Positions 1 through 8,150 of a stretch of DNA of 64,000 nt are shown piece by piece; positions within the stretch are counted from its first letter, which is position 1; every line of letters begins with the position of its first letter. The notes beneath the pieces were generated by a model. It did no database searches. It was given only the letters and a program-made list of their open reading frames with translations, and was not told the DNA's origin. Source of the DNA: CAVVAL01 sp963740215 (lineage in GTDB: Bacteria > Actinomycetota > Actinomycetes > Mycobacteriales > Cryptosporangiaceae); assembly GCA_963740215.1 (NCBI GenBank), contig CAVUDJ010000005.1, positions 248,001 to 312,000 of the forward strand, written 5' to 3'. The position numbers and the translations under genes are program-made.

Positions 1-268
1 CCGTCCAGCGGCACTCCAGCCACCAGCCACCGTTGCGGTAGCCGACGGGCGCGAGGATGACCTCGGCGCCGACCGTGTCGGCGAGCGCGTACAGGCCGCG
101 CACCTCCCGCTCGACACAGGCGCCGCTGTCCGCCTCGGCCGCGGTGACCTCGATGTCGCCGCGCTTGGTCAGCGTGATGCCTTCGACGGGCAGCGTCGGG
201 TTGGCGTCGAGCCAGTTGGCGACCGCGCGCAAGACCTGGGCGCGGCCAAGGTTGAGGGTGGCGTTCAT
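1..268 (-). CDS. Hypothetical small protein, C-terminus outside window
   Basis: The ORF starts at an ATG (266-268) preceded by a GGAAGGAG-like ribosome site and runs off the left edge after 89 codons. The visible N-terminus begins MNATLNLGRAQVLRAVANWL and continues with a short segment about intrinsic charge-alternating strands (ITLTKRGDIEVTAAEADSG). I see no known domain. It reads in the same direction as the next three small genes, so it is probably the distal gene of a small element-borne operon. The function is unknown. Confidence 0.5.
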   Translation of the reverse strand, partial: MNATLNLGRAQVLRAVANWLDANPTLPVEGITLTKRGDIEVTAAEADSGACVEREVRGLYALADTVGAEVILAPVGYRNGGWWLECRWT

Positions 269-309
269 GCGGGTGGTGCTCCTTCCGGGAGTGGGGATGA
301 GCGGGCGGG

Positions 310-541
310 TCAGGCGGTCGGGGTGGGTGACGGGTCGGTGCGGAGCAACGTCCAGGACACGACGGTGATCTCCGCGGCGGCAGGCCGGCAGTTCCGCAAC
401 GACGTCGCGGAACTGCTGGACGTGCTCCCACCGGCTCGGCGTGAAGACCGCGGTCACGCTCGCGGCGCCGAAGCCGCGCGAGTACGCGTAGGCGACATAG
501 AACAAGTGCCGCACTCCGCGAGCCGGGTCGGTCGTGGGTAT
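310..541 (-). pseudogene. Small hypothetical protein, frameshifted as read
   Basis: A coding stretch about 76 codons long can be followed on the minus strand once one extra base near 377-380 is removed. The frame VRHLFYVAYAYSRGFGAASV...WEHVQQFRDVVAELPACR then continues as AEITVVSWTLLRTDPSPTPTA and stops at 310-312. A strong GAAGGAG site (about 548-556) sits 8 bases before an ATA codon at 541; the first canonical start is GTG at 514. It lies between two similar small genes and shares their direction. I do not recognise the family. The frameshift resembles those seen in other genes of this window. Confidence 0.4.
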
Positions 542-568
542 GGGCTGATCTCCTTCGCTGAGGCGGGT

Positions 569-820
569 TCAGTCGGTGAACAGGTGTGTGCGGTTGAACG
601 CGATGTCCTCGGCGGCCATCACGAGCGCCTTGTCGTTGAGGGCCTTGAGCCAGGCGCGGTGCGCCTCCCTGGCTTGGTCGGCCAGCTCGCGACGCCGGGC
701 GGCGGCGGCGTCCCACACGGCGTAGGCGGCGTCGGCCTCGCGGGAGGCGATCGCCTCGCGGGCCACAAGCCGCTGGTAGGCGGCGAACAGTGCGCGCGTA
801 GTGGTGTCGGCGGGAGGCAC
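569..820 (-). CDS. Small alpha-helical hypothetical protein
   Basis: 83 codons from GTG (818-820), with an AGGAG ribosome site about 8 bases upstream. The product is rich in Ala, Arg and Glu and predicted to be almost entirely helical (for example LFAAYQRLVAREAIASREA), as in a short coiled coil. No cysteines or catalytic motif are visible. It is part of the minus-strand run of small genes at the left end of the element. Function unknown. Confidence 0.5.
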   Translation of the reverse strand: MPPADTTTRALFAAYQRLVAREAIASREADAAYAVWDAAAARRRELADQAREAHRAWLKALNDKALVMAAEDIAFNRTHLFTD

Positions 821-858
821 TGCCGGTCTCCTCTCGTTGGTCGGTTCCCGATCGGAGG

Positions 859-890
859 CGGGCCGGGCGCACGGGGAAGCGCCCGGCCCG
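859..890 (-). terminator. GC-rich hairpin terminator
   Basis: CGGGCCGGGCGC and its perfect complement GCGCCCGGCCCG flank an 8-base loop. The 12-bp stem lies between the stop of the zinc-ribbon-like gene (956) and the start of the next minus-strand gene (820). This fits a factor-independent terminator of actinomycete type (no U tract). It could instead stabilise an mRNA end. Confidence 0.5.
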
Positions 891-955
891 ATCCGCCGAG
901 GGGGCGGACCGAACCGGGCGCTGCCGGGTCGAACGTGTGCAGTCGCCGAGTGTGG

Positions 956-1300
956 TTAGGCGGCGGGGCGCATGCGGCACACCGCCGGGGCGATCGGCGC
1001 CGCGGCGACGATCCGGGTGCGGGTTGGGCGGCGGTAGTCCGCCGAGCGCTGCGCGGCGTGCTGCCGGGCGGCGTGCTCGGCGGGCGTGAGGTCGATGCGG
1101 ATGCGCTGTCCGCTGCCGGGGCAGCGTGAGTGGCCGTCGGTGGCGCGGTGCGGCCAGAGCAGGCCGCGCCGGATCGAGGGCCACCGTCCGCACCCGTCCG
1201 GGCACAAGATCATCGGCCGATCCCCTGCGCCGGCGGGCAGGCACACGGTGGCCGGCGGCAGGGTACTCACGGCCAACGCGGGCCGCTGGTTGTGACGCAC
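956..1300 (-). CDS. Small zinc-ribbon-like protein
   Basis: 114 codons from GTG (1298-1300), with GGAG 8 bases upstream. Residues about 34-60 contain a CPDGCG motif and a later RCPGSG, a plausible four-ligand metal site (Cys/His) as in small zinc ribbons of actinomycete integrative elements. The C-terminal half is basic and Ala/Arg rich (AEHAARQHAAQRSADYRR), suggesting nucleic-acid binding. Family not recognised; function inferred only from motif and context. Confidence 0.5.
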   Translation of the reverse strand: MRHNQRPALAVSTLPPATVCLPAGAGDRPMILCPDGCGRWPSIRRGLLWPHRATDGHSRCPGSGQRIRIDLTPAEHAARQHAAQRSADYRRPTRTRIVAAAPIAPAVCRMRPAA

Positions 1301-1585
1301 GAGATGGCTCCTTCGCTCGGTGGTGGCTTGCGTTCTCCACCACCCACGCCGCGCAGATGGCCGGCGTGGGTGACGGGCAGCGCAAGCGCTGCGCGAAGTA
1401 CTTCGCTGCGCGGCCCCTATCCCCGTCCCGGGCATCGTGGAGCGCCACCAGGACGACTGCGGGTTGGACCGCGGCGACTGCTATGGAGTTCTCAACCAGC
1501 AAGCGGAAAGTTCCGCCGGCCTGTCGGCCTTGACCCGGGCCGCACCCGCAACGAGCGCGGACCGGATCAGCGCTGACAGGAAGGC
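1301..1585. other. Intergenic region with two palindromes
   Basis: No convincing gene. Two compact inverted repeats stand out: GCAGCGC-AA-GCGCTGC (1377-1392) and the perfect 14-bp palindrome GCGAAGTACTTCGC (1393-1406), directly adjacent. This could be a regulatory or replication/transfer-related site of the element. The sequence alone does not decide. Confidence 0.35.
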
Positions 1586-1849
1586 TCAGGCCGCCGAGCG
1601 AAGGGCAACGGCCGGCGCCGGGTCGCGGCGGGCCGACGGCGTCGGGTCCACCCGCTCAGCCGCGGCCAGCAGCTGCACCGCCAGCGCCCGCAACTCCCCC
1701 GCCGTGCCATGCAGCGTCGCCTTCGACAACCGCACGCCACCGTGGCGTCGTGTCGTGGGCAACACCTCCACACCGTGCAGATCACGAAGCCGGACGTAGC
1801 GGCCCGGAAACCACGACTGCGAACGGTTCGGGGCGAGCGGGCTAGTCAT
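1586..1849 (-). CDS. Small hypothetical protein of the integrated element
   Basis: 87 codons from ATG (1847-1849), with a perfect AGGAGG site 6-7 bases upstream. The protein begins MTSPLAPNRSQSWFPGRYVR; a middle segment (RHGGVRLSKATLHGTAGELR) and an Ala-rich helix follow. It is transcribed divergently from the HTH gene at 2028 across a 180-base region holding two palindromic operators, so it is probably regulated by that protein. No known domain; function unknown. Confidence 0.55.
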   Translation of the reverse strand: MTSPLAPNRSQSWFPGRYVRLRDLHGVEVLPTTRRHGGVRLSKATLHGTAGELRALAVQLLAAAERVDPTPSARRDPAPAVALRSAA

Positions 1850-1870
1850 GCGAACCTCCTGAGTGATGAC

Positions 1871-1948
1871 CCTCAACACTGTTGTTGAGGCCCCTATACA
1901 ACCTCGCCAACTAGGTTCTGTCAACCCCCATCAACACTCCGTGTTGAT
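1871..1948. promoter_or_regulatory. Paired palindromic operators between divergent genes
   Basis: Two inverted repeats share the half-site TCAACA(C): CCTCAACA-ctgt-TGTTGAGG (1871-1890) and ATCAACAC-tcc-GTGTTGAT (1930-1948). Both have 8-bp perfect arms. They lie between the small minus-strand gene (start 1849) and the HTH gene (start 2028). The arrangement fits autoregulation by the dimeric HTH protein encoded at 2028. Inference from position and symmetry only. Confidence 0.6.
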
Positions 1949-2027
1949 AGGGCCTTTGCGGGCCTCGTGGAGTTGATCCCCCTGGGGTTAGCCTGGTATG
2001 ACCCCCCTTGACAGACGGGAGAGGCCA

Positions 2028-2891
2028 GTGGTTGAGATCGCCGATGTAGCTGCCATAAGCGACGCCCGAGAACGGGCGAAGGCGGCGCACGCGTTGATCG
2101 ACGAGTACCAGTCGGCCATCGCTTCGCTCGCGCAGCTCAGGCGCGACACCTTTGACGAGCTGCTGGCGAGCGGCATGACCCAGACCGATATCGCGACGCT
2201 CCTGGGCGTCACGCGGTCGCGGATCTCTCAGCTCATGGCGGCTGCCGGCCGCCGACCGGAGCGTGCACTCCTGAGCCCGAGCGACACCGTCACGATCGGC
2301 GTGCCCGTCGAAGTCGCGCCGTATCCCGACGGACCGGAGCGGCCGGTCGTCCACCGTGAAGACGCCGACTTCATCGAACGCATCACGCGCATCGCCAAAG
2401 ACGTTGGTCTCCGCGCGAACGTCGAGTACGTCGGGCCGGGGGAGTTCATCGACCTCAACCGCGACGGGCTAGTCATCACCTGCGGGCCGCGCCAGTCACC
2501 GTGGCTTGAGCAGGCCTTGACGGCAGACGAGCGCTACGGCTTCGCGCGCGACGACGCAGGCTGGTACCTCCTGGACAAGACCACCGGCGAGAAGCACCAC
2601 TCACCGGCGGACAGCGGCGAGCCCGCCGACTACGCCTATCTGGGCGCCCTGCCGCGCCCGGACGGAACGGGCTCCTGGTTGTACGCGGCAGGGATCCACG
2701 CGAGCGGATCGCGAGGGGCGGCGAAGTACCTCGAAGACAACCTGGCGAGCCTCTACCAGGAGGTCAAGAACGGCATCTGGTCCTGCCTCGTCCGCTGCAC
2801 GTATGACCCGGAATCCCGGGAGATCCTGTCCGCTGACCTGCTCGCGTCGATTCAGCGCCGGGGAACCATCAACCGACCGCGACGCCGATAG
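2028..2891 (+). CDS. HTH-domain regulator with unrecognised C-terminal domain
   Basis: I chose GTG at 2028 because GGGAGAGG lies 7 bases upstream; an in-frame ATG at 1998 lacks a ribosome site. A helical N-terminus is followed by a clear helix-turn-helix (ASGMTQTDIATLLGVTRSRI). The remaining ~200 residues form a globular domain with conserved-looking turns (GLVITCGPRQSPWLEQAL, YAYLGALPRPDGTGSWLYAA, a GIHASGSRG loop) that suggests ligand sensing rather than DNA binding. It sits next to an NAD-binding epimerase with a 9-base gap. Likely repressor of the divergent gene and itself; the ligand is unknown. Confidence 0.6.
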   Translation: MVEIADVAAISDARERAKAAHALIDEYQSAIASLAQLRRDTFDELLASGMTQTDIATLLGVTRSRISQLMAAAGRRPERALLSPSDTVTIGVPVEVAPYPDGPERPVVHREDADFIERITRIAKDVGLRANVEYVGPGEFIDLNRDGLVITCGPRQSPWLEQALTADERYGFARDDAGWYLLDKTTGEKHHSPADSGEPADYAYLGALPRPDGTGSWLYAAGIHASGSRGAAKYLEDNLASLYQEVKNGIWSCLVRCTYDPESREILSADLLASIQRRGTINRPRRR

Positions 2892-2900
2892 GACGACCTC

Positions 2901-3848
2901 ATGCGCGCACTGGTGACCGGCGGTCGGGGCTTCCTCGGCCGCGCTGTGGTCAACGATCTCTCCCAGCACGGCTACGACGTCGTGGTCATGAGCCGATCGG
3001 GCACAGGGGACACGTCGCTGGGCGCTCCCGTTGTCCAGGCCGACATCCGGGACCGGGACGCCGTCCGGGCAGCCGCAGCCAAAACCAGGCCAGATGCGGT
3101 CGTTCACCTTGCCTCCCTCACCGGCGTGCGGGAGTCGTTCGAGCAGCCGCTGAACTACTACGACGTAAATGTCGGCGGGCTCCAGAACTTGCTTGCCGCG
3201 CTCACCCACACTGGTGCGGTGCGGCGGCCGGTCATCGTCAACGGCTCCACCCAAGCCGTCTACGGAGAGCACGACGCGGACACCCTCTCCGAGCAGCTCG
3301 ACACCCGACCCACAAACCCCTACGCCGCCACCAAACTCACCGCCGAACAACTCCTCGACTTCGTCAGCCGGACCGGCACCGTCGGCGGCGTCTCGCTGCG
3401 GTTCGTCAACCTGGCCGGCGCCACCAATGGCATCGGTGATCCGGAACGGCGCGGCCTGATCCCGCGAGTTCTGGAGGCCGCCACCAGCGGCGGCACGGTC
3501 TCCGTCAACGGTGAAGGCACCGCCGTGCGCGACTACATCCACGTCACCGACGCGGCCGCGGCCATCCGTCTCGCCCTAGAGGCGGCCGAGCCCGGATCGC
3601 ACCGCGTCTACAACGTCAGCACCGGCACCGGCAGCTCCGTTCTGGACGTCATCAGAACCGCCGTTGATGTAACGGGCCGACGTATCGGCGTCAGCCACCA
3701 ACCGCCCAAGCCTGAGCCTCAACGACTCGTAGCCAGTCCAGCCCTGATCCGCGCCGAACTCGGATGGAAACCCGAGCACTCCGCCACGACCGAGATCGTT
3801 CAGGATGCCTGGGGAGCCATGCAGCGAGTCAAGCCAGCGCGCCCATAG
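2901..3848 (+). CDS. NAD(P)-dependent epimerase/dehydratase (extended SDR)
   Basis: 315 codons from ATG. The N-terminal Rossmann motif is TGGRGFLG (residues ~6-13). The active site has S/T in NGSTQAVYG (about 114-122) and the YAATK tetrad motif (about 141-145). This is the extended short-chain dehydrogenase fold typical of UDP-sugar 4-epimerases and dehydratases; the substrate cannot be assigned. The gene follows the HTH gene closely, so the two are probably cotranscribed, and the regulator may sense a nucleotide or sugar. Length is normal for the family. Confidence 0.8.
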   Translation: MRALVTGGRGFLGRAVVNDLSQHGYDVVVMSRSGTGDTSLGAPVVQADIRDRDAVRAAAAKTRPDAVVHLASLTGVRESFEQPLNYYDVNVGGLQNLLAALTHTGAVRRPVIVNGSTQAVYGEHDADTLSEQLDTRPTNPYAATKLTAEQLLDFVSRTGTVGGVSLRFVNLAGATNGIGDPERRGLIPRVLEAATSGGTVSVNGEGTAVRDYIHVTDAAAAIRLALEAAEPGSHRVYNVSTGTGSSVLDVIRTAVDVTGRRIGVSHQPPKPEPQRLVASPALIRAELGWKPEHSATTEIVQDAWGAMQRVKPARP

Positions 3849-3960
3849 CGCTGCCTGCACCCCGCTGACATAGCAACACCGCCTCGCCGTCGAGGCAGTC
3901 GGCGTAGATGCGCATCAACACGTCGACCGAGTAGCCAGCCCGGCCGCCCACCGCTTCAGA
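3829..3960 (-). pseudogene. Tyrosine recombinase (integrase) C-terminal remnant
   Basis: The minus-strand reading ...AGYSVDVLMRIYADCLDGEAV ends at a stop at 3829-3831. It matches the C-terminal signature of actinomycete phage/AICE integrases (AGHSVEVLLRVYAKCLDG), including the nucleophile Tyr in IYADC. The usual catalytic His is Tyr here (GYS instead of GHS), and no upstream integrase domain is found, so it is a decayed fragment. It lies within the integrated element and supports a history of insertion. The upstream limit is approximate. Confidence 0.5.
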
Positions 3961-3969
3961 TGACCGCTT

Positions 3970-4248
3970 GAGTGCCGGGTACGCACCGAGGTACGCCTGC
4001 GTCGTTCGGGCCGGCAATGTCAGTGTGGGCGCCGAGGGGCAGGTCCAGGCGCGACTCCAAACAAGGTTGTTCGGCCCTGTTGCGCGCGCGTGCCCGAGAC
4101 TCGCACCCTCCGGGCGGTCGCACGATGTCGACGCCACCGGCCTCCGTTCGGTCGCTCTACATCGACAAACGGCCAATAGCATGCCTTTGACCGCCAGAGA
4201 GGTCGCCTCATCACTTAACGTATGGACCATGCTGAGGAGGCACGGCCG
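3970..4248. other. Intergenic region before hsdR
   Basis: About 280 bases without a supported gene between the integrase remnant and hsdR. The only clear signal is an AGGAGG ribosome site (about 4235-4240) before the GTG of hsdR. The AT-richer stretch 4180-4225 probably holds the hsdR promoter, but I cannot fix -10/-35 boxes with confidence. Confidence 0.4.
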
Positions 4249-6662
4249 GTGACCAACAAGAAGGCGCTGAGCGAGTCGGACATCTGCGACCGCTACATCA
4301 CGCCTGCGATCAGCAGGGCCGGATGGGCCACAACACCAGTGGCGTCGGGAGTTCGGGTTCACCGACGGCAAGATCATCGTGCGCGGCAAGCTCGTCGCTC
4401 GGGGCAAGCGCAAGCGCGCCGACTACCTGCTCTTCCACAAGCCGAACCTGCCGATCGCATTGATCGAGGCGAAGGACAACAACCACTCGGTCGGCGCGGG
4501 CATGCAGCAGGCCCTCGCCTACGCCGAGACGCTCGACGTGCCGTTCGTGTTCAGCTCGAACGGCGACGGGTTCCTCTTCCACGACCGGACCGGCACGTTC
4601 CCGGCGATCGAGCGGACGCTCACCCTCGATGAGTTCCCCTCCCCGCGACGCTCTGTGGGCGCACTACAAGAGCTGGCGCGGCCTCGACGACGCAGACGAG
4701 GACCTCGTCACCAGCCCGAACCACGCGGAGGTCGGCGGCAAGGAAGCCCGCTACTACCAGCAGCTCGCCATCAACCGCACGATCGAGGCGGTAGCCCGGG
4801 GCCAGACGGCGACTCCTGCTCGTGATGGCGACCGGCACCGGCAAGACCTACACCGCGTTCAACATCATCTGGCGGCTCTGGAAGAACAAGGACCGGCCAA
4901 GCGGGTCCTGTTCCTCGCCGATCGCAACATCCTCGTCGACCAGACGATCCAGAACGACTTCAGGCCCTTCGGCGGGGCGATGAAGAAGCTCAACCGGAGC
5001 CTGGTCGACGAGCACGGCCGCATCGACACGTCCTACGAGATCTACCTCGGGCTCTACCAGGCGATCATGGGCGACCGAGGACAAGGAGCCGATCTACGAC
5101 AAGTTCCCGCGCGACTTCTTCGACCTCATCGTCATCGACGAGTGCCACCGAGGCAGCGCCGCGGAGGACTCGGCGTGGCGGGAGGTGCTCGACTACTTCG
5201 ACTCGGCCATCCAGCTCGGCATGACGGCCACGCCGAAGGAGACGAAGTACGTCTCGAACATCCACTACTTCGGCGAGCCCGTCTACACCTACTCGCTGAA
5301 GCAGGGCATCGAGGACGGGTTCCTCGCCCCCTACAAGGTCGTCCGCATCGACCTCGACAAGGACCTGCTCGGCTGGCGGCCGGAGGAGGGCCAGGTCGAC
5401 GACGTCGGGCGAGCGAATCGAGGACCGGATCTACAACCAGCGGGACTTCGACCGCGACATCGTGTTCCCCGAGCGCGACCAAGCATCGTCGCCGAGCGGA
5501 TCAGCTCGTTCCTGCACGACACCGAACCCGATGAACAAGACGATCGTGTTCTGCGAGAGCATCGACCACGCCGAGCGGATGCGCCAGGCGCTGGTCAACG
5601 TCCCCGAGAACGCGCCGCTCGTCGCAGGCCGACCATCGCTACGTGATGCGGATCACCGGCGACAACGACGAGGGCAAGGCGCAGCTCGACAACTTCATCG
5701 ACCCGAAGCGCCCGTACCCGGTGATCGCCACGACCTCGAAGCTGATGACCACCGGCGTCGACGCCCAGACGTGCCACGTGATCGCCCTCGACCAGCGCAT
5801 CCAGTCGCTCACCGAGTTCAAGCAGATCATCGGCCGGGGCACCCGGCTGCGGCCCGACTACGGCAAGTACTTCTTCACGATCCTCGACTTCCGCAAGGCC
5901 ACCGAGCTGTTCGCCGACCCCGACTGGGACGGCCCGCCGCTCCAGGTCTACGAGGTGCCCGAGGGCGACGACGACGTCGCCCCGCCCGACCCGACGCTCG
6001 ACGAGGAGCCGATCGATCCGGACGACATCGACGAGGTCCTCGACGACCCCGACCACGATCATACGACGACGCCGGACGACGAGGACGGACGACCGCCACG
6101 TCTACGTCGTGAGCGGCGTGAAGTTCACCGTCGTCGCCGAGCGGGTCCAGTACTACGACAAGGACGGCAAGCTCATCACCGAGTCGCTGCAAGGACTACA
6201 CCCGCCGCACCGTGCACGAGGAGTTCGCCACCCTCGACGAGTTCCTCAAGCGGTGGAAGGCGACCGACCGCAAGCAGGCGATCGTCGACGAGCTGCTCGA
6301 GCGAGGCGTGCTGCTCGAAGCGCTCGAAGACAACGTCGGCCGGCGACCTCGACCCGTTCGACCTGATCTGCCACGTCGCGTTCGACCAGCCCGCCGCTCA
6401 CCCGCCGCGAGCGGGCCGACAACGTCCGCAAGCGCGACGTGTTCACCAAGTACGGCGACACAGGCCCGCGAGGTGCTCGCCGCGCTGCTCGACAAGTACG
6501 CCGACCAGGGCATCGGCTCGATCGAGCGAGATCGAGGTGCTCAAGCTCGACCCGTTCCCCGAGCTCGGCACCCCGATCGAGCTCGTACGCAGCTTCGGCG
6601 GACGCGACCAGTACCTCGCCGCCCTGCGCGAGATCGACGCCGCGCTCTACGAACCCGCCTGA
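4249..6662 (+). pseudogene. hsdR: Type I restriction enzyme R subunit (HsdR), many frameshifts as read
   Basis: The chosen start is GTG 4249, 8 bases after AGGAGG. Removing about 17 single-base insertions gives a normal ~798-aa HsdR. The PD-(D/E)xK nuclease region contains RADYLLF...IALIEAK. Next come helicase motif I ATGTGKT, motif II DECHR, motif III TATP, and motif VI QIIGRGTRLR. An acidic linker (DPDDIDEVLDDPD) precedes the C-terminal EcoEI_R_C-type helical domain. HsdR translocates DNA and cuts it when HsdM/HsdS find unmethylated target sites. Breaks occur at about 4325, 4647, 4806, 4883, 5076, 5410, 5477, 5524, 5624, 6087, 6190, 6338, 6396, 6460 and 6527. Either an assembly problem or an inactivated nuclease. 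Confidence 0.85.
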
Positions 6663-6675
6663 CCCGGAGCCAACC

Positions 6676-8150
6676 GTGTCGCTCTCCACCACGATCAAGT
6701 CCATCCAGGACATCATGCGCAAGGACGCCGGCGTCGACGGCGACGCCCAGCGCATCGGCCAGCTCGGCTGGATGCTGTTCTTCAAGATCTACAGCGACCT
6801 CGAGACTCGAGACCGAGCTCGAGGACGACGACTACGACTCCCCGGTCCCGCCGCGACCTGCGGTGGGAGCGTGGGCCGACGAGGACGCGCTCGGCACAGG
6901 ACGCCCCGACCGGCGACGACGCTGCTCGACCTCGTCGACAACGCAGCTTTTCCCGACGCTCAAGGACCTCGACGTCGCTCGAGTTCACCGGCAAGGCCCG
7001 CCAGCGGGCCGAGCTGCTGCGCAGCGTGTTCGAGGACGCCTACAACTACATGAAGTCCGGCACGTTGCTGCGCCAGGTGATCAACAAGATCAACCACGAC
7101 ATCGACTTCAACGAGTCGAAGACCCGCCACACCTTCGGCGACATCTACGAGCAGATCCTCAAGGACCTCCAGGGCGCCGGCAACGCCGGCGAGTTCTACA
7201 CACCCCGGGCCGCCACCCAGTTCGCCGTCGACATGGTCGAACCCGCAGCTCGGCGAGACCGTCCTCGACCCCGCCTGCGGCACCGGCGGCTTCCTCACCT
7301 GCGCCTACGAGCACATGCGCGCCGCAGGCCGAGACGCCCGACCAAGCTCGCCGCGCTGAAGGCCAGCATCCACGGCGTCGAGAAGAAGGCGCTGCCGCAC
7401 CTGCTGTGCGTGACCAACCTGATGGTCCACGGCATCGAGGTGCCGACGGCATCCGCCACGGCAACACCCTCGCCCGCCCGCTGCGCGACTACGGCCCGAC
7501 GGACCAGGTCGACGTGATCGTCACCAACCCGCCGTTCGGCGGGATGGAGGAGGACGGCATCGAGAACAACTTCCCGGCCGAGTTCCGCACCCGAGAGACC
7601 GCCGACCTGTTCCTCGTGCTCGTAATGGAGCTGCTCAAGGATGGCGGCCGGGCCGCCATCGTCCTGCCCGACGGCACCCTGTTCGGCGAGGGCATCAAGA
7701 CCCGCATCAAGAAGCAGCTGCTCGAGGAGTGCAACCTCCACACGATCGTCCGGCTCCCCAAGGGCGTGTTCGCCCCCTACACGACGATCAAGACCAACAT
7801 CCTGTTCTTCACCAAGGGCGAGCCCACCAAGGACGTCTGGTTCTACGAGCACCCCTATCCCGACGGCTACAAGAGCTACTCGAAGACCAAGCCCATGCGG
7901 ATCGAGGAGTTCGAGCCCGAGAAGGCGTGGTGGGACAACCGCGAGGAGAACGAGCGGGCCTGGAAGGTCACCGGTCGACGACATCGCCGCCGGTGGCTAC
8001 AACCTCGACATCACGAACCCCAACATGGTCGACGACGGCCACGAGGACCCCGACGTCCTCCTCGCCCGCTACGCCGAAGCCAACGCCGAGGTCGAGACCG
8101 CCCGCGAGGCGCTCCGGGCGAGCCTCGCCGAAGCGCTGCTGGGGAAATGA
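6676..8150 (+). pseudogene. hsdM: Type I DNA methyltransferase M subunit (HsdM), frameshifted as read
   Basis: GTG 6676 follows CGGAG. After removal of about 14 single-base insertions between 6805 and 7974 the product is ~486 aa. It has the N-terminal HsdM helical domain (residues 1-150), the SAM-binding motif LDPACGTGGF and the catalytic NPPF of N6-adenine methylases (VIVTNPPFGG, about 7515-7550). From 7445 to 7970 the frame is intact over more than 500 bases, so the damage is uneven. HsdM methylates adenines at the HsdS-defined site and is needed for both modification and restriction. Its stop overlaps the hsdS start by one base, indicating translational coupling. Confidence 0.85.

Noticed and set aside
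4249..8150. Programmed +1 frameshifting in hsdR/hsdM
   Set aside because: Too many sites, no shared slippery motif or stimulatory element, and the same breaks appear in unrelated genes.
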